From contig JASDFA010000010.1 in the NCBI GenBank assembly GCA_035772735.1, positions 130,575,001 to 130,639,000 on the forward strand: 64,000 nt of DNA. The letters are read 5' to 3'. The position numbers were made by a program, and so were the translations under genes. Positions 35,492-47,000 of this stretch are shown here, one piece after another (position 1 is the first letter of the stretch; each line of letters starts with the position of its first letter). The notes beneath the pieces are model-generated. The model had not been told where the DNA came from. It saw nothing but the letters and a program-made list of their open reading frames with translations, and did not search any database. The DNA comes from Datura wrightii. Lineage: Eukaryota; Streptophyta; Magnoliopsida; Solanales; Solanaceae.

Positions 35492-37345
35492 AATTTGCAG
35501 AGCGATGTTAGTGCCACACAATAATATTTCTTTTTGTATTTTTTAAGAGAAAATAAAAACTAACATCTATTCCAAGCTAAGTAAAGAAATTATAAAAATT
35601 GGATGGCAAACAAATTGAAGGGTTTAGAAGTTAAGTACTGGCAGCACCTGCAGAATGCAGGTGAAGACCTGCGAGGCGCTGGTTAGCGGCTGGTCTTTTA
35701 CAGTAGACTGGGGAAATAGTATTCATTTGGCGCCACACTGGCGTTTCATCGGTCTTGACCCACGGAGCACCATTGAAATGCGGGTCTTAGGTAATGGCCT
35801 GAAGCCTTGTACCTCGACTTGTGCTTCATTCGGCGTTTCGCCAATGAATGCCATTCAATGCATTTCACCTCAAAACTCAGTTAACAAAAAATCTTTCACA
35901 TTCATGACTCACTCACCCAACACAACAAAAATAAAAATTACAATTTACTCTTAAGAAAGACGTCACTTTATTTATCATCAGGAAAATCATGCACTCTAAG
36001 AACATGGGGCTACTCAGACTTCACCCCCAACTAATATCGAGCTCATCAAGAATAAAGCATTTTACCACAGAGGATACCGACATTAATATTCAACATTTTA
36101 TCACCACCCCAACGTACCCACAATATGAAAAACCCTCAATTAATGAAAAAGCACAATAAATGGGTAATGGAGGAACATGAGTGGGGGATAATTTCATATC
36201 TATCATGCTCGATTGTAGAATCACATTTGCATATATTAACACATTGAAGTTTGGACACACATACCAAATGGCGACTTGGAGAAGAAGTGAAAAGCTTCAA
36301 GCTTCAAGCTTGACCAACAATGATGATGCAGAAAGGGAAAATTTATGTTGCTTTGAGAGAGATTTTGAGTAATGAGAAGTGAGAATTAAAGAATGAATAT
36401 GGGAGTTTATATAGGTGGAAGAGGGGAATGTGATTGGGTAGCGGGAAGGTGGATGTGAATGGTGGGTGTTAATGGAGGGGAGTTGGGAAGGTTTTGGGAA
36501 AATGGAGGGATTTTGGGGAGGGTGAAAGGGTAGTGGTTAGGTGAGAAGGCGGGGATAGGAGTATTAGTGAGAAAAGGGATTTTGATCGGTTCTCAACATT
36601 TTAATTTTTTTCAGGTCGGGTTTGGTCAATGGGTCGGTCAATATTAAAAAATAAATTCACTTACCTCCACAGGTGCTAGACCTGTGACCGCTAGTGACCT
36701 GTCCACTTGCCCAGTTCACTAGTTTAAACTGCGCTCCACCGGCGTCTCGTGGGTCTCAACCTGCGTTTCACCGGTGAGTCGCAGCTCATCCTTAAATTTC
36801 CAAAATTTTTCCAGGTGCACTGGTTTGCACCCATGCCAGAATGGCGGTCCATGGAGTTCGACCGACGTTTTGCCGATTGACCACTGTTTCCTCCTTTTTT
36901 TCCTCAGATTCTGGATTTCACCTTCTTGTGAGCGGCGACCCGTGCTTGAGCACTGGCGTTTTTGCCGGTTCAAAGTAGTCACTGTGCCCTATTTTCCTTT
37001 TCCTTGTTTTTCATCTAGTCAACCTACAAAACCAAAAACAACAAAAACATCAAAGCGCCCACAATAAAAATGCTTGGGTTGCCTCCCAAGAAGTGCCTTA
37101 GTTAATATCGTGGCATTACCTTCTTAATTTTCAACAATCCGGAGGGTCATCCTTTGATTCAATCTCATTATCAAATGGTTCATCATGCTCCACTCCACCA
37201 TTAAGCTCTACTATGACCTTACACTCATCCGAAGCTTGGTAGGCTGACACACATTGAAGGTGACCTCATCACCACCTACTTGGAACTTAAGCTCCCCAAG
37301 CTCCACATCAATCAAAGCTCTTCCCGTTGCTAATAGTGGGTGCCT
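35492..37345 (-). other. Spacer between protease and ORF2 in element 2
   Basis: Non-coding. It holds a perfect 7-bp inverted repeat CACCTGC/GCAGGTG (35645-35651, 35657-35663), and two GC-richer blocks (35640-35870 and 36660-36960) whose wording (CACCGGCG, CGTTTCGCC, CACTGGCG) resembles the LTR's 22020-22260 and 40680-40910 stretch. The layout is the same as in elements 1 and 4: LTR-like words repeated ahead of ORF2. Confidence 0.5.
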
Positions 37346-37774
37346 CTAGATGATTGGCACCTCGATGTCCATCTCACAATCCAGCACAACAAAATCTGGT
37401 GGGAGTATGAATTTTTTCACCCTCACAAGGACTTCAACTAACACTCCAATGGTTCGTTTAATCGACCTATCCACTATCAAAAGGCTCATGGATGTAGGTT
37501 TAGGATTCCCCAACCATAGTTTCTTAAAAATCACTAGAGGCATTAAATTAATACTAGAAACAAGGTGGAAAAGAGCTTTATTGAACATGCACAAGACAAT
37601 TGTGCAAGGAATAGTAAATGCCCCAGGATCTTCACGTTTCGGAGCAAGGTTGCTGGACATCACAGCACTACAATGATGGGTCACCTCCTTGGTGCCCGTA
37701 TCCACCACCTTCTTTTTCTTCAAAAGTTGCTTCATAAACTTCGCATATCCCAACATTTGAAGTAAGACATCCAC
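37346..37774 (-). pseudogene. Aspartic protease remnant of element 2
   Basis: Minus strand. Contains SSINLMPLVIFKKLWLGNPK and ILPPDFVVLDCEMDIEVPII, aligning with the protease of elements 1 and 4. The active-site stretch reads FHLVSSINLM where the relatives have LCDLGASINLM, so the catalytic Asp is lost. It is followed upstream (toward 38166) by a Lys/Glu-rich region that belongs to the gag-protease linker. Confidence 0.65.
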
Positions 37775-38699
37775 AAGCGGTATATTGATGGATAATTTGC
37801 TGAATATATCTATGAACTTCGAAATTGATTATCCTCCTTTTTCTTTGTCAGTCACTGTGGATATAGAGGTGGAACTCTTGCTTTTTGATCTTTGTCATTG
37901 GGGACCTTCTTGCCCTCATTCACATTCACATCATTCAAGGGAGTCAAATAAACTTCTCCTTCATCCTTCCCTTCTTCATCATCACAAACACTTGGTGTTT
38001 TTGGCACCTCTTCCAACTCATCATCATCATTTTCCCTTGGGGCAACAACATCTTTGGGCTTCACGCCCACATCATTCAATATCTTGCCACTCCTAGTCAT
38101 GATTTCCATACAATGACCATCTTTCATTAGATTTGGAACAATGTCACTAGGGAGTGCACCTTTCATGCGGGGTTCATTTGTGAAGATAAGTGGTTCATTT
38201 GAGCTTCAAGGTGTTTGATTGATGCCGAGTGTGAACTCACTGTTTGGGCGAGGTTAGACACATCCCTTTTTAAATCTTTAACCACACTGTCAGTGGATTC
38301 TACCTTTTTAAACACCTAAGACAACATATCTTTAATCTTTGAGTTGCCCACATCACTCACTTCGTGCTTCCCTTGAGATGCTTCCGCTTTTGGAAGAGGC
38401 ACATAGGGGTTAGAACTTTGGTGATATCGCTCTCCTTCACGATTTTTATCTTTATTCCCCCATCAATCATTTCTCTCTTCCCATCCCTGATTGTCGCGGT
38501 TTCTCCAACCTTGATTTTCATCCCTTAGGCGCCAAGGGCCTTGATTAGCACCTTGATACCCAGGGCGAGAAACCCCCACTTGGCCCACAATGTATTGACA
38601 CTCCTTCTCATATCTCGATGGTGAAGTGTCATCATCAAACTTAGTATGGCCTTAGGCACCTACAACATTCACACTCGTTGCACCAGCTCCCATCACATG

Positions 38700-39342
38700 T
38701 TTCATCATCAACTCTAGCTGGGTCATCATCTTAGCAAGAGCTTCATCTCTAGCCTCATCCCTTTTCCTCATCTCCGCATTCATAAGGTTGGGGTCAACAC
38801 CTCTAGAAGATACCTCCCACTTCTCTAGTATGCCATGCTCGATTGGTCTTAGTCATTTTGTCAAGAAGTGCCTTGGCCACTCATAGGGCTGATCCATGTT
38901 GGATCCCCCCCGCCAAATTATTTGCCACAGACTTGTTGATAGAATCCAATGAACGATAGAAGCTTTGAAGTAGAACCCCATCGGGCAACCCATGGTTTGG
39001 GAAAATGGCAACCCTTTTCTTAAACCTCAACCATGCTTTATGGAGTTGTTCCCTCACAAGTTGTCAAAAACTAGTAATGTCATCCCTCAATTATAGCATC
39101 CTCGAGGGAGGGAAGAACCTATCCAAAAATTCTTTCGTAAGCTCATTCCAAGAGGTAATAGACATGGGAGACAACTCCTCCAACCAAGCGGTGGCTTCCC
39201 CTATTAGTGAAAATGGGAAGAACCTCAATCTAATCAACTCTTGGCTTATATTTGTGATATTGAAGGGTTGGCAAATCTCAAGGAAGTTGCGGAGATGCCT
39301 ATTTGCATCTTCACTAGGCATTTCTTCGAAGAGCCCCTTCAT
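38700..39342 (-). pseudogene. gag remnant of element 2
   Basis: Starts MKGLFEEMPSEDANRHLRNF (39342), then LRFFPFSLIGEATAWLEELS and SWNELTKEFLDRFFPPSRML, the usual Gag core. After a stop the similarity continues in the same strand with REQLHKAWLRFKKRVAIFP. It is too broken to be functional. Nearby (38390-38690) is low-complexity sequence from the Gag C-terminus. Confidence 0.7.
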
Positions 39343-39608
39343 TTGAAGTTAGTGCAGCATTGTATTTGTCACATGAAAAATTGCATTTTCTACCGTAGGT
39401 GGTAGCCGAATGGCACCCGCTACATTAGGAATCACAGGATCATCATTCTCGTGATCCATATGCCCGTCCACTAAATCTTCTCCTTATTATGAGTCTTGGC
39501 TCATATCACAATCAACCTAGATGGCACCAATACAAGAGTAACGTCAAACCAACCAAGATGCGAAATCAATAAAAAATAATAAACAACTAAAGGCTATCAA
39601 ACTATATT

Positions 39609-39625
39609 CCCCGATAACGGCGCCA
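39609..39625 (-). other. Primer binding site of element 2
   Basis: + strand CCCCGATAACGGCGCCA, four bases from the LTR at 39630. It differs from the tRNA-Asp 3' end at two adjacent positions (GA-TA against GG-CA). Confidence 0.65.
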
Positions 39626-39629
39626 TTTT

Positions 39630-41065
39630 TGATAACGTTCAAATTCACTCCTTGCAAGGATGGAGTGTGTAAATGATTGTTGGCAAAACAAATATACCCG
39701 ACGAGTGTTGGGGTCGAATCCCATATGGAATAGTAGTTGATCATGCAAAAGTTGTCTAAGAAATTAAAGTAATTTGCATCAATGTCTCAAAAGCAATAAA
39801 GTAAAAACTGGGGGAGTCACAACTTGTCAATTGAACTGCAAATTCACACATGAAAATAGGGACAAAGCATAGAAAATACCAAAGGAGAGAATACTAGGGG
39901 TGTGAAATTGATGGGGTATCATTAGATGGGAATTACCAACAACTTCTAGAATTACTCAATAGTGTAATTAGTTGTAGATGAGGTGGAACTCGACATTTTC
40001 AACCAATTTTGTGCCTTATGCCTTGGGTTTTCTCAAACCCCAAAGTCCTTTTCACAACAACCAAAACAACTTAGGTAAGAATAAAATTATTTCTAGCTTT
40101 GATTGTCAATGAGTGTGTGACAATGGATTTTGGCTATCTCTAGCCCAACCCGACATAATCAACACCCAATTACCCACTAGTGTTTCCTCACCCATACTCT
40201 AAATCCCTTTTTCAAGTACAATTAGAGTAAGTAAATACAACCCACATTTTCAACTATGAGTATTTAGATTAAAACTCAAAGGAAACACTAGCATTATACC
40301 AATTGAGTAAATCTAAGATCAATTGCACAATATCCAATCCAAATCAAACCCAATCATTCACACACCCCTAACAAGGAATTTAGCTACACATGTAAGTAGA
40401 AGAAGACATTGCATTAAGTAATAATTCAATATCCATTCAACAAAATGAGTAAGAAAATTCAAGCACAATGTTTTGATCTCCAATGGAGTTTTCTCTACAT
40501 TTTAGAGAAGAAGATGAAGACTCTCCTCTTTACAATTTAATTCAAAAACTTCTCTCTACCACTCTATACTTTCTCTCTCTACTTTCTATGGAATGGAATG
40601 TTCTCCTCCTTTTTAGAAAGGTACAAAAGTAGGGTACAAAATGCTTCTGTTTTTTTGAGCTAGACGTTTTTGCCCTTTTCTGATGGCTATCACTTGCGAG
40701 TCACCGGCGTTTTGCTGATGCTGATCTGTGGTTCACTGGTCTGTCGCATTTGGTAGTCGGTGAGGTTAAGGGAAATTTGGCGTTGGCACCGGTGATTCGC
40801 CAATGCTGATCCACGGTCTGCTGGTGGACGTTCGTCTTCAGAACAGTGAGCATCTGCAGTTAGTCGGCGTTTCGCTGGTGTTCTCTGGTGGAGCGTCGGT
40901 CCTCATCTCAAATTTCATGCTTTTTTCTTAATTTCATACTTCCTCTATTCGAGTTAAGTACCCACAAAGATCAAGGAGAAAGAGCATAAAATTCACCTAA
41001 ATGACTTAAAAACTAAATAAAAACTCATGTCTAAGAGCCTAATGAGTTGGTAAATTACCAACTCA
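39630..41065 (-). repeat. 5' LTR of element 2
   Basis: 1,436 bp, from TGATAACGTTCAAATTCACT to AAATTACCAACTCA on the + strand. Compared with 20979-22391 it shows many scattered substitutions and small indels, more than between the LTRs of element 1, which fits element 2 being the older, outer insertion. Confidence 0.8.
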
Positions 41066-41216
41066 TTAGTGGTGTTAATAGTTGCATACTTATCTCCCAT
41101 GTAGTACCGATTGATCGCTTTAGATAGATATCAACCACTACTCCTCTAACTTTCACATAATCCAACAACTCCACCAACGATCTCAACCCTGGATTGGTGT
41201 CCTGAAGGGTGGCACC
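41066..41216 (-). pseudogene. ORF2 of element 3, middle fragment between two insertions
   Basis: Reads ATLQDTNPGLRSLVELLDYV, then KRSIGTTWEISMQLLTPL on the minus strand. It is bounded on the left by element 2 and on the right by a solo LTR. Both junctions carry near-identical 5-bp words (TTAGT/TTAAT and GCACC/GTACC), and the frame is continuous with 42775 on and 20978 down. Confidence 0.65.
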
Positions 41217-42774
41217 TGGTGTGCCGGGAATTTGCAATACATCTTTGCTTTATTTCATAGCATTTTGCATGTATTTAGGAGCTAGATTAAGTTGAAACTA
41301 ACCCTCATTATGCTACATTTCAAGAACCCAAGTGAAAAAATAAAAGAGGAGTCAAAACCAAAAATCTGTTCAAAAGACATAGAAAAGGACGGACCGCCTT
41401 TCTGAAGGATGGTCCGTATGTTCAACTGTACATCAAGTCCCACTGTTTCTAGAAACCATTCTAAAAATGGAGTGAAGAACGGATCGTCTTTCTAGAAGAT
41501 GGTCCGACAGTTGAAAGAAGATCAAGTGGCAACCAGAGTTTAGATTCAAGGGACGAAGAAAGAGACAGACTGTCTTTGCAAAAGATAGTTCGCCAATTAA
41601 AGGATAGAAGGCACTTAGGCACAAGAGGATTTTAATCAACGGAGGAAAGGACGGTCCATTCCTACACAACTGGCACCCTCAAAATTTAAATTATTTTGGG
41701 GTTTTTGAGAGTTAGAATTAATATATTTGTCTTCTTTTTTTCAAGGGAGATTGGATAGACTGATAGAAACTTTACTTTTTAGCCATAGTAGGTAGTTCTT
41801 AGATTTAGATTATAACTTTGAATATTTAAATTTCATCAATTCAAGCTTTCCTCTTCAAAATGCAATTTTTCTGGTAAGGATGTTTAATTATTTACTTTCT
41901 ACTCTTCTTCTTGCTATGGGTAGCTAAACCCAGATACAGGGTTATGACACCAATGGATTGTGAATCCTAATGATACTAATTTGGTAAAATTGATTTTTGG
42001 CTTAAGAATATTTGATTGATTTTTGCTTGATGATAAAAGTCACTCAATCCTGCCCAATTACCTTTATGATGCTTGAAAGAGTAAATTTAGGTTGGGTCGG
42101 CATCAATCAATAATAACACAAGGTCTAACACTTGTTTAATTAATTCTCCTAGATATAGGTTGAATTTTAATTACCAATAAGCAATTGGTAGAAGGGAGTT
42201 CTCTTTAACTAGAGAAAATTGAAGTAGATTGACACATATGGTGCTATTGAAAGATACCTATGGGTTGCCTAAGTCAGAACATGGAGTGTGAATCAAACCC
42301 CTGTTTGAATTTAAATTGAGATACTAATGCAAGTTCTTCCCTTCTAAATCAGATAGATTCATATCTAAAAGAGGTTGACAATAAGTTCTTTCAAAATTGA
42401 CTATTTGCCTATTTGTTAGAGGTGTTTCAAAAATGTCTGCGATCGAGTAAATAGCTCTACGAACAAATGCATAGCCATTCTCAATTTACCCATATTGAGT
42501 GATTTAGAGGAATCACCCCATAATTGGGGTCACTTTCGTAGTACTTGCCATCAATTTATGTAATCCTAAAGTAATTTACATTCAATAGTTATAGTTAGGT
42601 TTTGCCTAACTGTAATTCGAATAATCTATAAACATGCAAATCTAGATTGACGAGTGCTAGATAGTTTGTGCTTAATGTAGTCGCTCTGGATTCAAACCCG
42701 GCTCTATATTGGGTACTATATTTTCTCCAACCATTTACACTATCATAAATTGGAGCGGATTTGAGAGGCAATCA
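41217..42774 (+). mobile_element. Solo LTR related to LTR 3, inserted in ORF2 of element 3
   Basis: About 1.56 kb from TGGTGTGCCGGGAATTTGCA to GAGAGGCAATCA. Flanks are GCACC (41212-41216) and GTACC (42775-42779), a 5-bp duplication with one mismatch. Both ends resemble the reverse complement of LTR 3 (for example CATTTTGCATGTATTTAGG, and AACCATTTACACTATC near the end). A hairpin ACGGACC/GGTCCGT (41389-41395, 41411-41417) lies in the first quarter. No primer site or gag follows. Confidence 0.65.
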
Positions 42775-42990
42775 GTACCATAAGCAGCATAAAACTCTTG
42801 GACGAGAGTCTGGCAATACTTTCTGGGAGAATGGAGGAGGAATTCCTACTGCTAGAATCCGAGCTACTCCAAAATCTTTGGGTATTACTCTGACTCGGCG
42901 GTGCTTATGGTCTTCTCCTCAGTAATACCATGTCGGGTCTTGCCTTTGTGATATGCCAGGCCACATTGAAGTATCAGTCCAGTGAAGAGC
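42775..42990 (-). pseudogene. ORF2 of element 3, N-terminal fragment
   Basis: Minus-strand reading HGITEEKTIST and, after several stops, EFLLHSPRKYCQTLVQEFYA, which carries the family L-V-x-E-F-Y-A motif. The frame enters the fragment at 41066-41216 once the solo LTR is set aside. The beginning of the gene is not resolved; sequence between 42990 and 43100 shows an imperfect repeat of about 53 bp (GCCACATT blocks). Confidence 0.55.
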
Positions 42991-43099
42991 ATGACCGACC
43001 CAGTCTAGTGGAGGCCACATTATGGTATCATCCCAAGAGTCTGCGGAAGAGGACTCCACCAATCAATCTCTTTGTTCCCGGGTGGATACAGTTGAGTTG

Positions 43100-44005
43100 A
43101 GATGAAAACGGTGGGAGGACATGTACAGGGTGACATGGGCCCTTTAAGGTGCTCGAAATCGATATTTACAGGTGTGATAGGCCCACAATAGGATGCCTTG
43201 TATGGGTATCACTGAGGAGCGCACCATCAGCGCCACTAGGTTGGAGCTCTACCCTAATATTCTGAAGTAGTTACACTACCAACACTGGGAGTTCCTATTA
43301 CACCTCGTGGGCCATTATGTTCAAATGCTTGTTTGAGAGTTCTAGGCGGTATACTAGGGGATCCTTCTATGATTGAACCCGATGCTAAGATTATAGGTAA
43401 AGCCATCGATGTCGGTGGTGATCATAGGAGTGTCAGTTTACATTAGTCCTAAGGTGATCAACCGACACTACATGGGAGATGATTTTGAGGTAGCCAACAC
43501 TGCTGAGTATGATACCATAGTAGCTCAAGGTCACTAAGCTCTAGGATGGATGGCTGGAGTTGTTGCTCGAGGTATTCCTATATGGGCTTCCCTTAAGACA
43601 ACAGGATCTACACGAGAGAGCTACAACTTTTGGCTAAAGTTTGGTGAAATGTGGTGTGCAGTCGGATATGCATGACTAAGAGCAACAACAAATTTCCATT
43701 CATACATGCTTTAGTCGTTGAAGCTATAGTGGCTTAGAAGAGAATTAACATAGGCCAGATATTGTGCTTGGAGATTAAGGAGAGGGCTCTACAGATGGCA
43801 ACCTCCCTCCCATTCACGTTCTTGGTGATAACACTATGTAAGAGGGAAGACATACCAATCTTTCCTTGGGAGGATTTATTCACTGATGCCTCTAGGTGGC
43901 AGATATCACCAAGATGAGGGATGACACAATGGGCACAACTGCGAGCCTTCCAAGCTCCATAAGTTGGTCCTACTATAGCGGGTCAGGGTATCTAGCTTGA
44001 GGATC
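43100..44005 (+). pseudogene. Fifth ORF2 copy, opposite strand
   Basis: + strand fragments RWEDMYRVTWA, MGITEERTISATRLELYPN, EFLLHLVGHYVQMLV, SPKVINRHYMGDDFEVANTA, EYDTIVAQGH, WMAGVVARGIPIWASLKTTG, RINIGQILCLEIKERALQMA and CKREDIPIFPWEDLFTDASR. These follow the order of motifs of the other ORF2 copies. Multiple stops and shifts show it is dead. It lies head to head with the minus-strand ORF2 fragment at 42775-42990, and is cut at 44006 by the LTR of element 5. Confidence 0.6.
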
Positions 44006-47000
44006 TGTAATGCTCTGAAAACCCTAAGATCAGACTCGGGAGTTGAAATGGAGAAAAATAGAATTTTCTACACCACGTCACAGAATGATTCGTCCTGTGA
44101 CCTGTGGAGTAGGCCACGGGTCGTTACATGACTCGTGGTGAGGAGTTTGAACTTGGTAGAAAAATTTGGAAATGGGGTGACCACGAGTCGTGGTCAACAT
44201 CACGAGTCATGATGTCATCCGTGGTTAAGAATTGATTGAAGATTGGAGAATTGGCCAGTGTTGGTGACGGGTGCGTCACCACTAGTCGTCGGGTACACCA
44301 CGAGTCGTGGTGTCCTTCATGGTGACCAATAGAGGGAAGTTGGCAGTGCACTTGACGGTTGTGACCACGAGTCGTGGTCACGGGGCACGATTCGTTGAGC
44401 CCCTCGTAGGGGATTGGAAGTCAGTTTTCCCTGCAAGTTTATTAAGGGTCTTCCCATAATTTCCTAAACTCCTAGACTCTAAACTACGTTGTTTTGGGTT
44501 ATTTTAAGGGGATTTAATGGTTTTTCCCTCATTTCCACTTAGATTTTCAGAAAAACTATTGTAAGTTTCCCTCAAGAACTCTCATGTAAGAACTAGGGTT
44601 CCTCATTAGTTATAGCAATTCAAGCTTCCTTCTCCAGAGAATTTTTAGCCAGGTATGCGGGCATTCAACAAAGGAATAGTTCTTCCCTTGTTCCCAAAAT
44701 TCTTCCTTATCTTCTCTATCAGTTCTAGCCCTGAAAACTTCGAATGTGAATGAATTATCTATCAAACTTCGTTTAATTCATGTGGAATATTAGTTATGTT
44801 AATTGTAGATATTTTTCCAGCAGTTTGTGACTATTTTTGATGATTGTCCCTATAAAGTAAATTCTAGCCCTAGCTCTTGAATGCAGAAAAACTAGAGTCT
44901 TGCATAAGTGATTAATTATCGAAACTGCTTGATTCTATCAGTGTTGGGGGTTCCGATATTGTTGGTTTCTACTGAAATCTCAGTCAGATATAGGTCAGTT
45001 CAGTTTCAGTCAGAATGTTAGAATACTCAGTGTTAGTCAGAAATGTCAGCTGATCAGTTTGACTACAGAAATTCCCGAGGTGTCAGTAATGCCTCCCAGT
45101 TATCAGAATTAGACTTAGTTAAGATTTTAGTGGTTCTTTAGGTGGTCATGACACTTTCAGATAAGCAGCTCTGACTAGCATCAGGACCCTAGTTTCATAT
45201 TACACTTTGTTCTCTAGATGGTTACGACGCTTCCAAATAAGCAGCTTTGACCAGTCTTAGAACCCAATTACGAAATCCGGTCCAATAAGACTCTCAGGGT
45301 GCTTCCATATAGGTATTCTTGACTTAATCTTGGGACCCAATTTCGAGCTATTAGCTTAGTGTTAGTAGTCAGTCTAGGACCATCCAGTGGGAGTAGAACT
45401 TAGCACCGAGCGGACCAGGGTTCCAGTGCACCGAGGTTCCTAGAACTACGTTGCCACCATAGGATATATTTTTTTATTGACCTCATGGACCAGACCCGTG
45501 ATCACTCAGTTCATGGCTTTATACCCTGGCAAGGTATGTTGGGTCCTATCGATGGGGTGTATACATCGAACTCCACGTATAGCTCACATGATTATATGTC
45601 AGTTATAGACTCTCCCACTAGTCAGTTCAGTTCAGTCTCAGATTAGTCAGTGCATAATAGTTTAGTATAGTGTTTCAGATTAGTATCTCAGATTTAGGGC
45701 ATGTCCTTGACCACCAGATAGGGTCGTATTCATGACTCGAGAGTACACCCGAATCGTAAACACGGGAGAAGGAGCTCCGAGACCCAAGTCGACCCATGGA
45801 ATGAGCATACATCTAAGCCATTCACATGAAATGGGAGACTTAACATGATAACATGATATAGAGGACATCAAGACATGAAATAGAAAATACGACTATACAT
45901 GATTCATACATAATAACTGAGTTCTACATATAGTCTGAAAAGCCTCTAGTCATGATAGATGGGTTGATGGGACAATACCCCAATTAACCCTAAGTACTAA
46001 AACTGAAAGAAGCTTGAATATGAACATAAGGCCCTCGAAACATGAGGACTCACCAATACTAAACGAGAGCAAAATCCGGGAGCAAGCTAAGATCGAGGCT
46101 GAACTTGAGAATCGGGTCATGTATCATAAAATGATACATCATAGAAAGTATGCGAGTTAGTACTTGGAATGTACCGAGTATGCAGGGTATGTAAAAAAAC
46201 ATTTAAAAACATAAGATTTATAAAAGTAGGACATCATGATCTTAAACACTGAAATCATAAGTATACCATAAGGGTCAAGGTTTTCTAAAACATTCATAAA
46301 CCTGCCATAATTGTAACATGAGAGAAAACACTTCATAAGACATGACTTGATCTAAAAATACATAATCATAACATGCATGAAAACAGTGAGGAACAGTGGG
46401 AGATTTCTATAACTGACATACCCCATATGATCACACATGGAGCCCGACCTATAAACCTAGTCGGGAGGTCGTTCATACCTTGCCAAGGGTAGAACCATGA
46501 AAGATGTGATATCACTCATGAAGACCCCGTAGGGCATAGGGGAGAGTCACTGAGGAGGTATCAAGCATAACCTACGGTAGCACGTAGTTCTGAGATTCGG
46601 GGCGTAACCTGGGCCCCCAACCTACTCGATGTTAAGTACTACTCCCAAAACATGCAACATGCTCATAGAAATTCATACATGACATACTTGGCTAGTCAAA
46701 TCATGATAATCATAACATGCTTGAGAACTCATAAGACAAGCCATGAAATCGGGCCCCTGGGTCAGCCAAAATCATAATTCATCATTCATAATCAACATAT
46801 GGGCATTTCACAATATTCATACATACTTGAAATACTTGAATTTATGGAAAAGATGGTCATATTAACATGGGTAATTGAAAACATGCTTAAGATTCGAAAG
46901 TTCATATCATGCTTGAAGGATCACCATAACTATGAACTTTAATAGAAAACCTCATGATTGGGCACTTAAGATTTTTAAACATTAGATCAACAAAACATTG

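Larger units (their letters stand above)
20979..41065 (-). mobile_element. Element 2: gag-protease-ORF2 LTR retrotransposon, containing element 1
   Basis: LTRs at 20979-22391 and 39630-41065 enclose a minus-strand interior. Without the nested element 1 it is about 10.4 kb. In transcript order it has the primer site (39625-39609), gag (39342 on), protease (37774-37346), a non-coding GC-rich block, ORF2 (35491-34060) and a 3' non-coding region. I find no reverse transcriptase, RNase H or integrase motif. The flanks carry TTAAT/TTAGT, a 5-bp duplication with one mismatch. It is inserted inside ORF2 of element 3. Confidence 0.75.
16395..42990 (-). mobile_element. Element 3: outermost ORF2-type LTR retrotransposon, split by later insertions
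   Basis: Reading on the minus strand, the 3' LTR is 16395-17777, preceded by 3' non-coding sequence (17778-19707) and an ORF2 remnant. The ORF2 is cut by element 2 (20979-41065) and by a solo LTR (41217-42774), and continues in 42775 to about 42990. Removing each insert together with one copy of its short target duplication restores the same reading frame at both joints, so the pieces belong to one element. No gag, 5' LTR or primer site survives to the right. The polypurine-like stretch beside the 3' LTR reads AGTTGGGGGAGTTAA on the minus strand. Confidence 0.7.

Noticed and set aside
37785..38130. + strand His/Ser-rich frames
   Set aside because: Antisense of the acidic Asp/Glu-rich linker of element 2 gag-protease; composition explains the open frame.
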